64,000 nt of DNA from Gentiana macrophylla (lineage: Eukaryota; Streptophyta; Magnoliopsida; Gentianales; Gentianaceae): assembly GCA_026214975.1 (NCBI GenBank), contig CM047805.1:9634463-9698462 (forward strand), given 5' to 3'. The translations under genes and the position numbers were made by a program. The notes beneath the pieces are model-generated. The model was not told the DNA's origin, made no database searches, and saw only the letters and a program-made list of their open reading frames with translations. Below are positions 32,897-43,970 of this stretch, piece after piece (position 1 is the stretch's first letter; each line of letters begins with the position of its first letter).

Positions 32897-34739
32897 TGTT
32901 AGATGTAATATCGTCGGATCAATCATAGATTGACCCGATTACGCAGCGGAATGCATCAGATCTAGATCTAACGAAACAAAGAACATAAATTAAATATCAA
33001 ACTACAAGGAAGTTTGGATTTTTACCTTTTTATGGTGCTTAACTCCAAGAACAAAAGTAGTATCCACGCAAGTTGAGAAGCCACAACCTTCCAACGTGTG
33101 TCTCCCAGCAACACCAGGTGTATGGTGTTTCCCGCCGCCGGACCTCCTTGATATGCTACCGGAATAATCCCGAAGATTATTCCAACTCGAAACCCAAAGA
33201 ACTATAGCTGAAAATTCCAAGCTATATTCTTACAATAAATGGCGTGTTTAAATTGTGTGTCAAAAGGCTTGAGAGAACTCTCTTTATATAGGAGAGTAAT
33301 CATTGTCCTCCAAGGATTTAATAATTAAGAGATAATTATTACATTAATCCTTTTTCCAAATAAAAGATAAATAAAATAATTTTCCCAAACAAATTAGGAT
33401 AAATCATATTATTATCTAATATTCCATGAATTATCATTTAACAAATAAAAGATAAATCACATATTAAGTAATTATCCAAGAAAACTAATTCCTTAATAAT
33501 TAAATAATCAAAACATGCGCCACTTGTAAACCCAACCTAAGTCTACACGCATGTTTCTTTATTTGACCAATTGGGTCAAAAAGGTCAACACACCAATTTG
33601 GGCCGAGTCCATGAAAAATGTCTTTTCCGTGTATTTAATTATTTAGTTCAACTAAACAATTAATCTACATAACAAATTAAATAGCCCAACACACTATTTA
33701 ATTATAATTCAGGTGAAACGACGAGAAATCCAATTATGCTATTTTGGGAGCCACGCGGGGCCATGGACCCATATTCAGTAAATTTACAATAAATTAAATA
33801 AAATTATTAAATCAGATGTAATAATTATATTCAACCTATTAATTCCGGGATTACACCACCATAAACCCGAAACTGAACTCTATCGAATATAGATAACTTA
33901 CACTCAATTTATGAGTTGAAAGCGTCCACTGATATAATCATTACATACGGATAAATCCTTCATAGACTGTTCACTTCGAGTCGGGATATTTCCGTAAACC
34001 CTTCTCAAAACATATTATCCATATTTACCATTAACCCCCAGTGATCAATTAGTTCACATATCTTACTAGTAGCTAATTAGTCTAAATATGAACTCGGCCG
34101 ATTGATCAGTTTCTAGGGTTAACAAATAAGGGAACTGTCTGTCTACTTCCCGATGGAAGGAATGGATTCCATATCTGTGATAACACAGACTACTCACTCA
34201 TTCTAGAATAGAGCCAACGAGAAGTGTTGGACCACATACTACTGAAGTGATCCTTACTAACACATCAAACTCTACCCGATCTAGCGATCGTATGTGATCA
34301 CCTCGAGATTGAGATTAATCCATATATGATCATCTTGTGATTCGATAAGACTTCTCGATTACGGAATTATATCGAGAACTCAAACCAAATCGGTCCAACC
34401 CTATATGATTATCATCATATATAAATGCCCCACTAGGTACCCTATTACCGATAGTCCGGATAAAGCATCACACGCCTAAAGTGTTCAGGCGCATTAATAG
34501 CAAATTAATCATGAGACACGTGCTCAGATTAATAAACGCTTCTACGGACTAAGTTAATTTTAAGTACATCTCACAAACTTAATCCTCTTGTGTATAGCCA
34601 TACACTGAGTTATGTGATTACATAAACGAGGTACTTAGGGTTTTCAGTAGTGTCTTAATTATAAGCATACATGCATATAATAAGATGAATTACTAATTAT
34701 GTCCTAAAACAATTATATAATTGTCTTTCGGGCAATACA
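32897..34739 (-). repeat. 5' LTR of the LARD (complete)
   Basis: 1843 bp, starts TGTTAGATG and ends GGGCAATACA. TATA-like CTATATAAAG (minus) near 33281-33291. Confidence 0.9.
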
Positions 34740-35237
34740 CCTTACAGTTCCAACCAGGGTTCGATCTCGTAACCTCTAGCTCAGATACCTTGTCAAGATC
34801 AAGCGCTTACCGTTGTACTAAAAGCAATTGGTGTTAATAAAGGTGCTACAATATTTATTTTGGCATTCAAGAGTCTGGGCAATCTGTCCCAACACTTGCA
34901 CATTTTCTTAAAATAATGTTCCAACCAGGGTTCAATTTCGTGACTTTTGGCGCTTATACCATGTTAAAGATCAAGCGCTTACCGTTGTACTAAAACCAAT
35001 TGGTTTTAGTAGAATCGTAAACGCTTGATCTTAACAGTCGGTTTCACATATACTTGCGAATAAAAAATGTACTAATCATAACTATAAATATTTTTTTAGG
35101 GGGTTGGCCGCCACGTAACCACAAAGGATGGCACCGCCCATGCATGGGAGGCGGGCATCGACCTAACTTATGAGTAGCTGGACAACAACACTTCTTACTA
35201 ATATTCACTCACTTTTGACAAAGTTGTATTCTAGAAG
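34740..35237 (-). repeat. tRNA-like interspersed repeats (SINE- or MITE-like)
   Basis: Two related units start GTTCCAACCAGGGTTC (34745 and 34919) and contain GATCAAGCGCTTACCGTTGT. On the minus strand they show an A-box-like TAGTACAACGGTAAGCGC and B-box-like GATCGAACCCTGG. Unit 2 ends in a perfect hairpin centred on CCAATTGG. The same family flanks the CACTA element. 35095-35180 is a GC-rich hairpin patch of unknown origin. Confidence 0.5.
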
Positions 35238-35438
35238 TTTTTTTTTAACGGGAAATATAAATATTATTAAAACTCTAGCACGAAGCTGAAGAAAAAAAAA
35301 AGAGAAGAGGATTTAGAGTACAAGCCACAAATATCATCCAATAACTAGAGGAAGTCGCAATGTAACAACACCTAACCAAATACGAAATGTTGCAAAGGAG
35401 ACAAAGAAGACAAAAACAATAGCATCAGACAAATCTAA
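35238..35438 (-). mobile_element. 3' end of a LINE with poly(A) tail
   Basis: On the minus strand this runs into TTTAATAATATTTATATTTCCCGTT and then a run of A (T 35238-35246 on the plus strand), the usual 3' end of plant LINE elements. It is the continuation of the LINE at 61074 across gypsy-B. Confidence 0.75.
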
Positions 35439-35654
35439 TGTAATGCCCCCTTCCCGGATACCGAGTCCTTACCCGGAAATAGAATGTTCGACACGTATAA
35501 TGTAAAATAAATTCTATATTATACGTTAACCTCTACTACGTCGTATCGAGTTTAGCATAAACGGAAGCTAAAAGACTCGGATATTTTTTTTCTTTACATA
35601 CAAAATAAGAATAGAGGCACAACCATACTAAAGATAGAAAAATCTTACAACAAC

Positions 35655-35815
35655 CAGTGGCGGACACATGATCTCGAGTAAGGGGGCAATAAATTTTTTA
35701 TGGTAAATATAAAATTTATGGGGGGAAACGATATGCTTTGTACATATATTAGTGTGATTTTTCAAAATCAATGGGGGGCTGTTGAACCCCTTGGTTGTAT
35801 GTAGCTCCGCCACTG
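35655..35815. mobile_element. hAT MITE in the gypsy-B LTR
   Basis: 161 bp with perfect 10-bp inverted ends CAGTGGCGGA / TCCGCCACTG and a perfect 8-bp TSD ACAACAAC (35647-35654, 35816-35823). The unoccupied site is seen in the other LTR near 58973. Confidence 0.95.
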
Positions 35816-37083
35816 ACAACAACGATACATAAATCTTACAACAGTACGATGTCTTAGGAAAGGAAAGAAATACGACAAGTATCTTACAAGAAAATCAAAG
35901 AGATACAACATGTCTTGAAAGAAACAACAAAGTCTAGTAATAACAAGGCATGATAAAAGCATAGCATGACAAGAGCATCAAACATCATTGACGGACGTTT
36001 TCTAGGCTATACAATCCTTACCGGCAGTGTACCGGGTCAAATTGTAGTTCTAGTCTGGTGAGTCAGGTCGTATCCTCAGGGAAATGAAAATCTAATTCAA
36101 AGTGTGGTTAAACACCAAGAAGCTATTATTAACTCGATCTAAGTCGCAGTTTTTACCTTTTATAGGGTTAGATTGTTAGAGTTAGATGTTAGTAAAACGG
36201 TAAATAAATACTTATATAATATACAGATATATATATATATAAATATATAAATACATATATAGATACATAGACATAAATATATATATAGATATATATATAA
36301 TATAAATACTAATATAATATATAGAAACTAGCCAAGATAATGTTATTGAACCATGATCCCCTTTTAGTTAATAGATAAGACAGATCTTCCTTTTTCAAGG
36401 TGTAATTTATGTGAAACGGTGCACTCCTCAGCTCAACAGTTCCCTCTCACACGAGCGTACGAAACTGTCATATGTCTCATCAACTGTCCAATGTCATCCA
36501 AAAGATTGGGTACTCCGTTTTGTCATGCGGTCAATGTCAAGGATCTCGATCAGAACAGGTAAATTAACGTAATAAGATCTTGAGCACAATTTTAATAAGA
36601 TTTGTTTCTCTCAAAACAAATCGCCTCGGTAGGAAATAGGATTCCGTTGTCACGCTTTCACTCGGCCATTTTTACCCTCGGTTTTTCTACCATTGATCGT
36701 ATATCCTAACTTCACCGTTTAGTTCGTCATTAGATTATAATTGCATTCATCTTTGGTTAATTACGCCAATACGAACGTTTCATTTAAGCAGGTAGAAAAA
36801 GATTCATCATAATCGGTTTTAATCATTTTTACCATAGTCAATCATCCATTTTACCAAAAAGATTAAAATAGTTCAATTACATATTTTGGCTAGATATAGA
36901 TAAGTAATATATAAATAGAAATAGAAATAATAAACATAATAATATTAGAATATATTACCGATTACAATTGTTGAATCGGGGTCGTTTCCTCCGGATATAA
37001 CATAACAAAGCTTGAAATCAACAATCTTGATAATTATTCCATCATTACAACGATACTATAACTACTTTATTTATATATATAAA

Positions 37084-37087
<4 letters not shown>

Positions 37088-37164
<77 letters not shown>
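37088..37164. repeat. (AT)n microsatellite
   Basis: About 77 bases of AT dinucleotides in the truncated gypsy LTR. A second run is at 37379-37418. Tyr/Ile-repeat open frames here are artefacts. Confidence 0.97.
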
Positions 37165-37166
<2 letters not shown>

Positions 37167-37376
37167 GCCCAAAAGAAAAGAAAAGATAGAAGAGAAGATG
37201 GAAGAGAAGAGAGGATGGAGATATATGGATAGATCTACATATATATATATATAGCAAAACAAAATAAAAAAAAACAAGAAGAAGAGAAGGGAAGTGGAAG
37301 AGAAGAGGGGACGAAGGAAAAGGGAGAAGAAGGGGCCCCGGTTGTAATGGAATGGATTGGGTATATATAGGGGAGG

Positions 37377-37420
<44 letters not shown>

Positions 37421-38204
37421 AACTAGTTGGCAATGGAAGATGATGAATAGCACGTGAAATTTCATCATTTCAGCGTCGGATCGATCCGGTGAAGTCCCGG
37501 ATCGATCCTGGCACCATTCCATTCATCCGAACCGTCTAAATTCGTCTACACAGTATCGCAGTTCAGTAAAATGGCCATAACTTGAGTTGTATTCCAAGAT
37601 TGACGTGATTCAAAATGCGTTGGAAAGCTCATTTGAAGATCTACAACTTTCATGAAGAAGTCTTCCCCAGAAAATGCCTCTAAGTCGGAACAACTGTCCG
37701 TCGTAGATAAATTACGGTCGAAGCATTTAGGACAAGCTGATCTGTTTGAACTCGTTAGCTTGTGGCACATTCTTCCATCCATCAAAATACATCTTTTAGG
37801 CCTCAAAACATGTCGTTACGTGGGATATTTTGATGGCCTTGGGCTGCAAGTATGGCCTTGGGCTCCAAGTAATCCTTCTTCAGTCAGGCAAAACTCTCGT
37901 CTCGTTATCCAGTCTTTAGTTCTGTCTCCGCAGATAAATCTTATCTTTCTTTACGAATACAAAGAAATGAACCGCGAGTAAATCGACAATAAAAGTCAAA
38001 AGTACGATATTTGTCTTGTGGATGTTTATTTATACTAAACTGGTACAAAACCTAGTAAAATACGATAATTTATATAATAATTACTACTTATACATTTGGA
38101 TAAAACTTATGAATTAATGACTTAAATTGGTACAATAATGCTCAAAGTGTTATCATTATTAGAGTAAAATGTCATAATAATGATTGACAATTTGTCGCTC
38201 ATCA

Positions 38205-38561
38205 CAACTCCCCACTTAGCTTTTGGTCGTCCTCGAGCAAAACAAGCGATAAAACAAATTGAATGAGGGACAAATTCTTGAAGATATAAGATGTAAGTGA
38301 CAACCAGATGTTGCAACCATTCGAATTACAACCAGGCGTTAACCTTAATATAAATGTATAACAGAGTGTGTGTGTGTGACAAGCCTTTTCAATTTCCACT
38401 ATCCTCTCTTGAATAATTCAAGCAAACGCACAAGTATCCATTCAGACATCCTAATGACTTTCCTTGGTATAGGCAGTAACAATTCCACACAAAGTTCTCC
38501 CGTGTACTTATTAAGATAATCTCTAATGCATATCATTCAGTTTATACTAGGGATAGTCAGA
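38205..38561 (-). other. PPT and 3' internal remnant of the truncated gypsy element
   Basis: Polypurine GCTAAGTGGGGAGTTG (minus) precedes the LTR; next to it is the stem-loop TTGCTCGAGGACGACCAA (38221-38242). The rest resembles 47540-47880 of element C in order, ending in TTTATACTAGGGATA. Confidence 0.7.
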
Positions 38562-40344
38562 ATCTTCAAAGTCCTCATCGAATTCCTGTTCAACATATTC
38601 TTCTTCTCAACCCCAAACACAACAAACATGCATTTGAGGTAACTACAAAGGTACTTAGCAAGAAACAGAAGCTATCACACTGACTAGGTTTCACAAAAAA
38701 TGATTTACATAGTTATTAAGTTATCTTTATTTGACCGACTCAATTCTAGGGTTTACTTCATTCTCATCAACATGTTGTGACTAAACGTTTCTAACTTAAC
38801 TCAAGTTTGTTACACCGGCACTCAAGGGCACTACGCATGGTGCTACCAACCACGAGGTATCGTTTGCAACCTATCAGTGGATCACACCGATAGCTAGGGT
38901 TAAGACCCGTTAATGTACACGTTCGGCGAAGTCCCCTACCATTTAGCCGTTTATAGGCCAGTAGAGTTATTCACTTTATCTGACCGCCCACACATCGCGA
39001 TATAGACAAGTGCCTTACCAAGAATGTTACGATGTTTAGTCTTTTACTACACGCTTGTGTAAATTATTAATCATTAACTAGCCACCTAACTGATTTCAAG
39101 GTAGGAGCTCACTTAACAACTCTACTCCCTCGCTTAGACTCTAGAAACAACACCCTAGGGACTACATAGACATTGATGAATACTAATTCATCAAAGCAGA
39201 AGCCATTCATACTCTTCCGACGGTCTCGAACTTCAACTCTATGGAAGAGTACATTCGGTGTGGAAACTAAACGCATCAGAAGCTTAATCGAGGCTTGTTC
39301 ATGTTCATTTAATGTTATTATACCAAGAAACAACATTTAAAACTAGACTTGGGGCTCAAAGCTGAATAAATACAAAAAAGACAAATCCAGTGTGCCCACA
39401 CAAAATTCAGTGCGCCCGCACTGGGTAACCAGAGACCCTCTGCTGATGCACTAGATCGGGTGCGCCCGCACCAGGTCTCTGAATGTAAAAAAAGACTTTT
39501 TGCCTTCTCGGTGCGTCCGCACTAGATCTGGTGCATCCGTACGAAGCCTCTGAATGTAAAAACGGACATTTTGCCTCCCCGGTGCGTCTGCACTGGATCT
39601 GGTGCGTCCGTACTGGACGTAGAAACATCTTTAAAAAATCATTTTTCTGCACTTTATCGAATCCCTACCAATTCCAAACATGTTCTTCATCCATATATTC
39701 ATCAAAACAGCAGGAAAAAAAACCACTTCAACAACATATAGCATCATATACTAACAAGGAAACACTTACACATGAAATTACGCATCATATTACTTCCAAC
39801 ACCAAGTCTTAACTCTACTAAACCATTATCAAAGCAATAAAGAAGATTTTTTACTTCATCAAAGCACAAAACCAAAGCAACTTGTAGAAAATCTACAGCA
39901 AGACCTTCAACTCCGACAAAAACTTATTTAATCCCCAACCAATTCAAGAACTAGTTAGGATCAAGGTTTCTAACTATTAGGAGCTACGAATTACACACTT
40001 TCTTCAACCCAAACATGATCAATCATGAAGAAAACCAGATTTAGAGCTATTTTCATACCTTGATAAAACTCTCAAATTTTGGTATCAACACGATCCTTGC
40101 GCTCTCACGATGCTCCCGCTCTACTTAAATCGAAATTCGTTAAAAGCCTTGTGAGATAAATGGAAAGGTTTCCTTGTCTCTTCTTTTGCATTCAAACGTA
40201 GAACTAAACGTGAAATTTTTGATTAGTTTTTGCTCGACATCTTCCCATTAACAAGGAAGTTTTATTTCCCATAATAAACTTCCTTAGTTATTTACCACTA
40301 AATCCTCTTGGATACTTTTAATTCCAAAATTGTCCCCATAAAAG

Positions 40345-40348
<4 letters not shown>

Positions 40349-40411
<63 letters not shown>

Positions 40412-40532
40412 TAATTATATTTCTTAAATCCATAATTAGAAGTGAATATAATATTTCGCGTTTTGGAAAAATGACACGTCCCATTTCTTTCCGAAAATCG
40501 GAATATTACATTCCTCCCCTTACGAGGAGTTT

Positions 40533-40601
<69 letters not shown>

Positions 40602-40728
40602 TAATTATATTTCTTAAATCCATAATTAGAAGTGAATATAATATTTCGTTTTGGAAAAATGACACGTCCGCCCTTTCCTGAAAATCGGAATATTACATTC
40701 CTCCCCCTTACGAGGAGTTTCGTCCTCG
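40349..40728. repeat. Duplicated LTR end plus polypurine tract of gypsy-B
   Basis: Two successive units each contain an (AT)n run, AATATAATTATATTTCTTAA, GAAAATCGGAATATTACA (the LTR end) and TTCCTCCCC...TACGAGGAG (polypurine tract and the bases inside it). The right LTR has one copy, so the junction was duplicated in this copy. Confidence 0.85.
40698..40709 (-). other. Polypurine tract of gypsy-B
   Basis: AAGGGGGAGGAA on the minus strand directly before LTR start TGTAATATTCC. An upstream copy lies at 40511-40521. Confidence 0.92.
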
Positions 40729-40734
40729 AAACTG

Positions 40735-40900
40735 AAATGTACCTGGTAAAACCTTGAAATCTGGAAACTCACTGATCAAGTCATCTTCTACTTCCTAAGT
40801 AGCTTCGTTTGGTGAATGATTGTTCCATTGCACCAAGACCAAAGGAACCAACCTTCTCTTGATCATCTTTTCTTTTCTATCCAAAATCTTAACTGGCTTT
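40735..40900 (-). pseudogene. Gypsy-B chromodomain
   Basis: Minus frame: [20 protein letters not shown], then [13 protein letters not shown], a TAG stop where the conserved Trp of ATWE belongs (near 40797), then EVEDDLISEFPDF and finally FRGRN. This is the HP1-like chromodomain fused to integrase in chromoviruses, which directs insertion toward marked heterochromatin. The stop is in a position consistent with a TGG to TAG change. Confidence 0.88.
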
Positions 40901-42011
40901 TCATCATCGGCAAGGTTGTCTTGGAGTCTTTCTGGATCAACTGTAGCTTCAGCATCCGACTTCGTCAAACATTTCTTCAACATCGAAACATGAAACACGT
41001 TGTGGACTCTTGACATTGAATCTGGTAACTTAAGCTTATATGCCAAAGGTCCAACTTTCTCGATGATCTCAAAAGGTCCAACATACCTTGGACTCAATTT
41101 CCTTTTTGTCCAAAAAGTTTTACTCCTTTAATTGGTGAAGCTCGAAGGTATACTCTTTCCCCGAATTCAAACTCTAAAGGTCTTCTATGAACATCGGCCC
41201 AACTCTTCTGACGATCTTGAGCTGGCTTCAGGTTCTTCTTTACCAACAAAACCCTCTCTTTAGCTTGTTAAACCAATTCTGGCCTGGTGATTTCCTTCTC
41301 CCCAACTTCATCCTAAAACAGTGGAGTTCGACATCTTCTACCATACAAATCTTCAAACGGTGGCATACCCAAACTTGCATGATAACTATTATTGTAGGCA
41401 AACTCGGCTACGGGTAGGTAATCATCCCATGATCCACCTACTTCTTAACATATCTTCAAGTGTTTGGATTGTTCTTTCCGACTGTCCATCTGTTTGAGGG
41501 TGAAAGGCCGTACTCAAGTCCAACATTTTACCTAAGGCTTTCCACAAACTCTTTCAAAACCGACTAATAAACCAAATGTCACGATCCGATACAATTGGGA
41601 TAGGCACTCCATGTAGTTTCCCAAAATTGTCCAAATAGAGTGTAGTCATATTCTTTAACAACATGTCAACTTTGGTTGGTAAGAAATGAGCCGACTTTGT
41701 TAGTCTATCCACAATGACCCAAATCATATCATATCCACTTTTGGTTCTTGGCAAACCGGTGATGAAGTCCATGGTGATCTTATCCCATTTCCATTCGGGG
41801 ATATCTAAAGGTTTAAACATACCTCCTGGTTTCTTATGCTCGGCCTTGACATTCTGACACGTATCATATTCAGCCACGAACTTAGCTATCTCCAACTTCA
41901 TTGAAGGCCTCCAAAAACGTTCATTCAAATCTCTATACATCTTTATAGCTCCTGGATGCACTGCAAAGGCAATTATGTGTGCTTCATCCATGACTCTCTG
42001 TCTTAGGTCAC
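40901..42011 (-). pseudogene. Gypsy-B integrase, C-terminal part
   Basis: Clear frame 41554-42011: DEAHIIAFAVHPGAIKMYRD with the HH half and YDTCQNVKAEH with one of the CC residues of the zinc domain, then the first catalytic Asp in MDFITGLP, WVIVDRLTKSAHFLP, and the second in VSDRD. The catalytic Glu lies in a later broken frame (FHPQTDGQSERTIQ near 41480-41530). The C-terminal [19 protein letters not shown] segment precedes the chromodomain. Element A is inserted at 42011/55021. Confidence 0.9.
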
Positions 42012-43758
42012 TGATGGGAGTCAACTTTACGTGACTCCGGTGCATTATTTATCCCCGATTATCACATTTTTAGCACATTTTTGGGTGACTTAGACCATTT
42101 TCGGGGTGATATCGTGAGCTCATGGCATGGGGAATGAATCCGTTACTTTGATGGATTGTTACCCCTTTTTAGTTGATATTGATCCCATTCCCGAGCACTT
42201 TTACCCTCCGGAATTGTTTGTATGTTTTTGGTCATGTGTGATGTTATAGGGTATCAGTGTCTCGAGGGCCCGGAAGGCGATGATTTATGGTAAAAAGCAT
42301 AACCGAGGCAAGAGAAGAGATCAAAGGAGGAAAAAGTGGAGTTTTGGGGCAACAGGACTCCAAACGCACGTTTGAACCCCGCAAACGTGCGTTCAAAGAG
42401 GCAAAAGATGATACAAAGTTGAACCCCTCCAAACGCACGTTCAAAACCATCCTAAACGTGCGTTCAAAGTCCACAAAACGCACGTTCAACCCATCCTAAA
42501 CGTGTGTTCAAGATGAAGAACATTCAAGTCTCTGCCCAGAAACGAAGCAGAACGCACGTTTGAACCAATCCAAACGTGCGTTTGAAGAAGCCAAACGCTT
42601 GATTCCGGCCTCAAACGCGTGCGTTTGGGCCAATTTTTCTCTGATTTTTCCCAACTATAAATACCCCCTTAGACTATTTCTTGGACATCAATTACTTTCT
42701 TAGCAAAACTCTACCCATTTCTTAGCTCGATTTTTGTAATAGCTTAGAATACTTTCTCTTAGCTTACATCAACATAATATTAGCTTAATATTTCCATTTC
42801 TTAGCTTAGAGTTTCATTCCAAACACTAAGAGACCACCTTTTAATTACTTCCTTATTTTGTACTTTTTGGATCTAATCTCAAATTTCTGCAATTTAATGG
42901 TAAATTTCTCCTTTCTTTTACTTGTTATGGCTTTTATTTACTGTCTTGTGTATGTTTTAACTAGTATAATGAGTAGCTAAACCCTTTTCATAGTCGAATC
43001 ATGTGAAATTTGGTGAAATCACCCTTTGGGTGATGAAATTGGGAGTGGGTAGTGTTTTTTATTGTTTAATCTTGCTTGTTTCATGTCTTAGAACTTGTTA
43101 TAACATATTTGGACTAGATTGATCACCTAGGTCAAAATCACACAAATCACTCTTGAGAGTTGTTCAGATGGAGGGGTGTGGGAAAAGGGGTTCTACGATC
43201 ACTTCTTAAAGTGAGGTTACTCGTTTCAACGTTTAAGCGGCTCTAGTGCGTAACATGTCTTGTTAGTGAATCTTCTTTCGGGAAGGGTAGTTAGCATGGC
43301 ATAAGGTGTTGGGGAAGAGTTGTTCAGACCTTATCACCGGGTTTAGGAGTACGCACCCGTGAAATCGAATGCAAGAGTTCATTCGTTTAATGCACACTCC
43401 CGGTTTTGTCTATCCTTGGGGTTGAAACTAGCTATTTTGATCTTGGTTCGGCTATGTCCCTTAATCAATCTTTAAAACTTAGTAGTTTAATCTTCTTTCT
43501 TTCTTTTCCATCTTTAGACTTGTTAGTAAAAATCATTTTAGTGTCATTGTAGAAAACAAACAATTTAAAAAGATTGATCACCTAGACTAAGTAACACGTT
43601 CACTTTGGTACTTGAAAACACTTTTCCCTTGGGTTCGACCTCGTACTCCTGTAGCTATTCTAGCAATCGACCCGGTACACTGCCGGTTAGAGAGTTAGTT
43701 TGCCCACGGTTTCGAGTCTTTATAAATTGTTTTGTCATGGTAGATTTCATGCTCATCA
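42012..43758 (+). repeat. 5' LTR of element A
   Basis: Begins TGATGGGAGTCAACTTTACG and ends ATGCTCATCA. An array of AAACGCACGTTT/AAACGTGCGTTT palindromes lies at 42359-42632, just before TATAAATA (42656-42663). The frames at 42244-42499 are mirror images caused by these palindromes, not genes. Confidence 0.95.
42656..42663 (+). promoter_or_regulatory. TATA box of element A LTR
   Basis: CTATAAATACCCCC, placed right after the palindrome array; the same box is at 53917-53924 in the other LTR. Confidence 0.7.
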
Positions 43759-43761
43759 AAA

Positions 43762-43779
43762 TGGCGCCGTTTCCGGGGA
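43762..43779 (+). other. Primer-binding site of element A (tRNA-Asp)
   Basis: TGGCGCCGTTTCCGGGGA, three bases after the LTR. It matches the complement of the plant tRNA-Asp 3' end apart from one base (T for G), the primer usual in Athila/Tat gypsy elements. Confidence 0.9.
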
Positions 43780-43970
43780 ATATGTTTTTGTGATATCTTG
43801 TAAGTGAACCAAAAGCTTAGGCCTAGGTTGTTTTCTTTTTTTTTCTTTTTCTTTTTTTTCTTGATGATGGTTTTTTGTTGAAAGTCACACCACCTATTGC
43901 GGTGGTGGTGGTGACTAGATACCGTGATTGTGTACTTGTTGTTTTCTGAGATCTTGTAGCTTGAGCTTAA

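Larger units (their letters stand above)
25626..34739 (-). mobile_element. LARD: large non-autonomous LTR element without pol
   Basis: LTR copies at 25626-27275 (5'-truncated on the plus strand) and 32897-34739 share colinear sequence from CCTTCCAACGTGTGT to TTCGGGCAATACA. A tRNA-iMet-like primer site adjoins the right LTR and a purine tract adjoins the left, so it is minus-oriented. The 5.6-kb interior has no Gag, RT or integrase motif in any frame I checked and only short open frames. It does contain ordered short repeats with hairpin potential. That combination is the LARD pattern. Confidence 0.8.
35989..38561 (-). mobile_element. Truncated gypsy (Athila/Tat-like) element in the gypsy-B LTR
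   Basis: One LTR (35989-38204, TGACGGACG to GCTCATCA) is followed by GGGGAGTTG polypurine (minus) and about 350 bp of 3' internal sequence, then homology to gypsy-B LTR resumes. The other LTR and most of the interior are missing. The LTR has the CCGGTACACTGCCGGTAAGG-type end (minus) shared with element A and the solo LTR at 4185. No coding is left. Confidence 0.75.
35439..40697 (-). repeat. 3' LTR of gypsy-B, interrupted
   Basis: Compared with the 2312-bp right LTR it contains three additions: a hAT MITE (35655-35815), a truncated gypsy element (35989 to about 38561) and a duplicated terminal segment (40349-40532 and 40533-40728). Homology resumes at about 38562 (TCAAAGTCCTCATCGA). Confidence 0.9.

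Noticed and set aside
37012..37522. Tyr/Ile-repeat proteins
   Set aside because: Translations of (AT)n microsatellites. The same applies to 40284-40665.
42244..42499. Open frames on both strands in the element A LTR (and again at 53505-53760)
   Set aside because: They mirror one another because of the palindrome array and recur in both LTRs; no domain.
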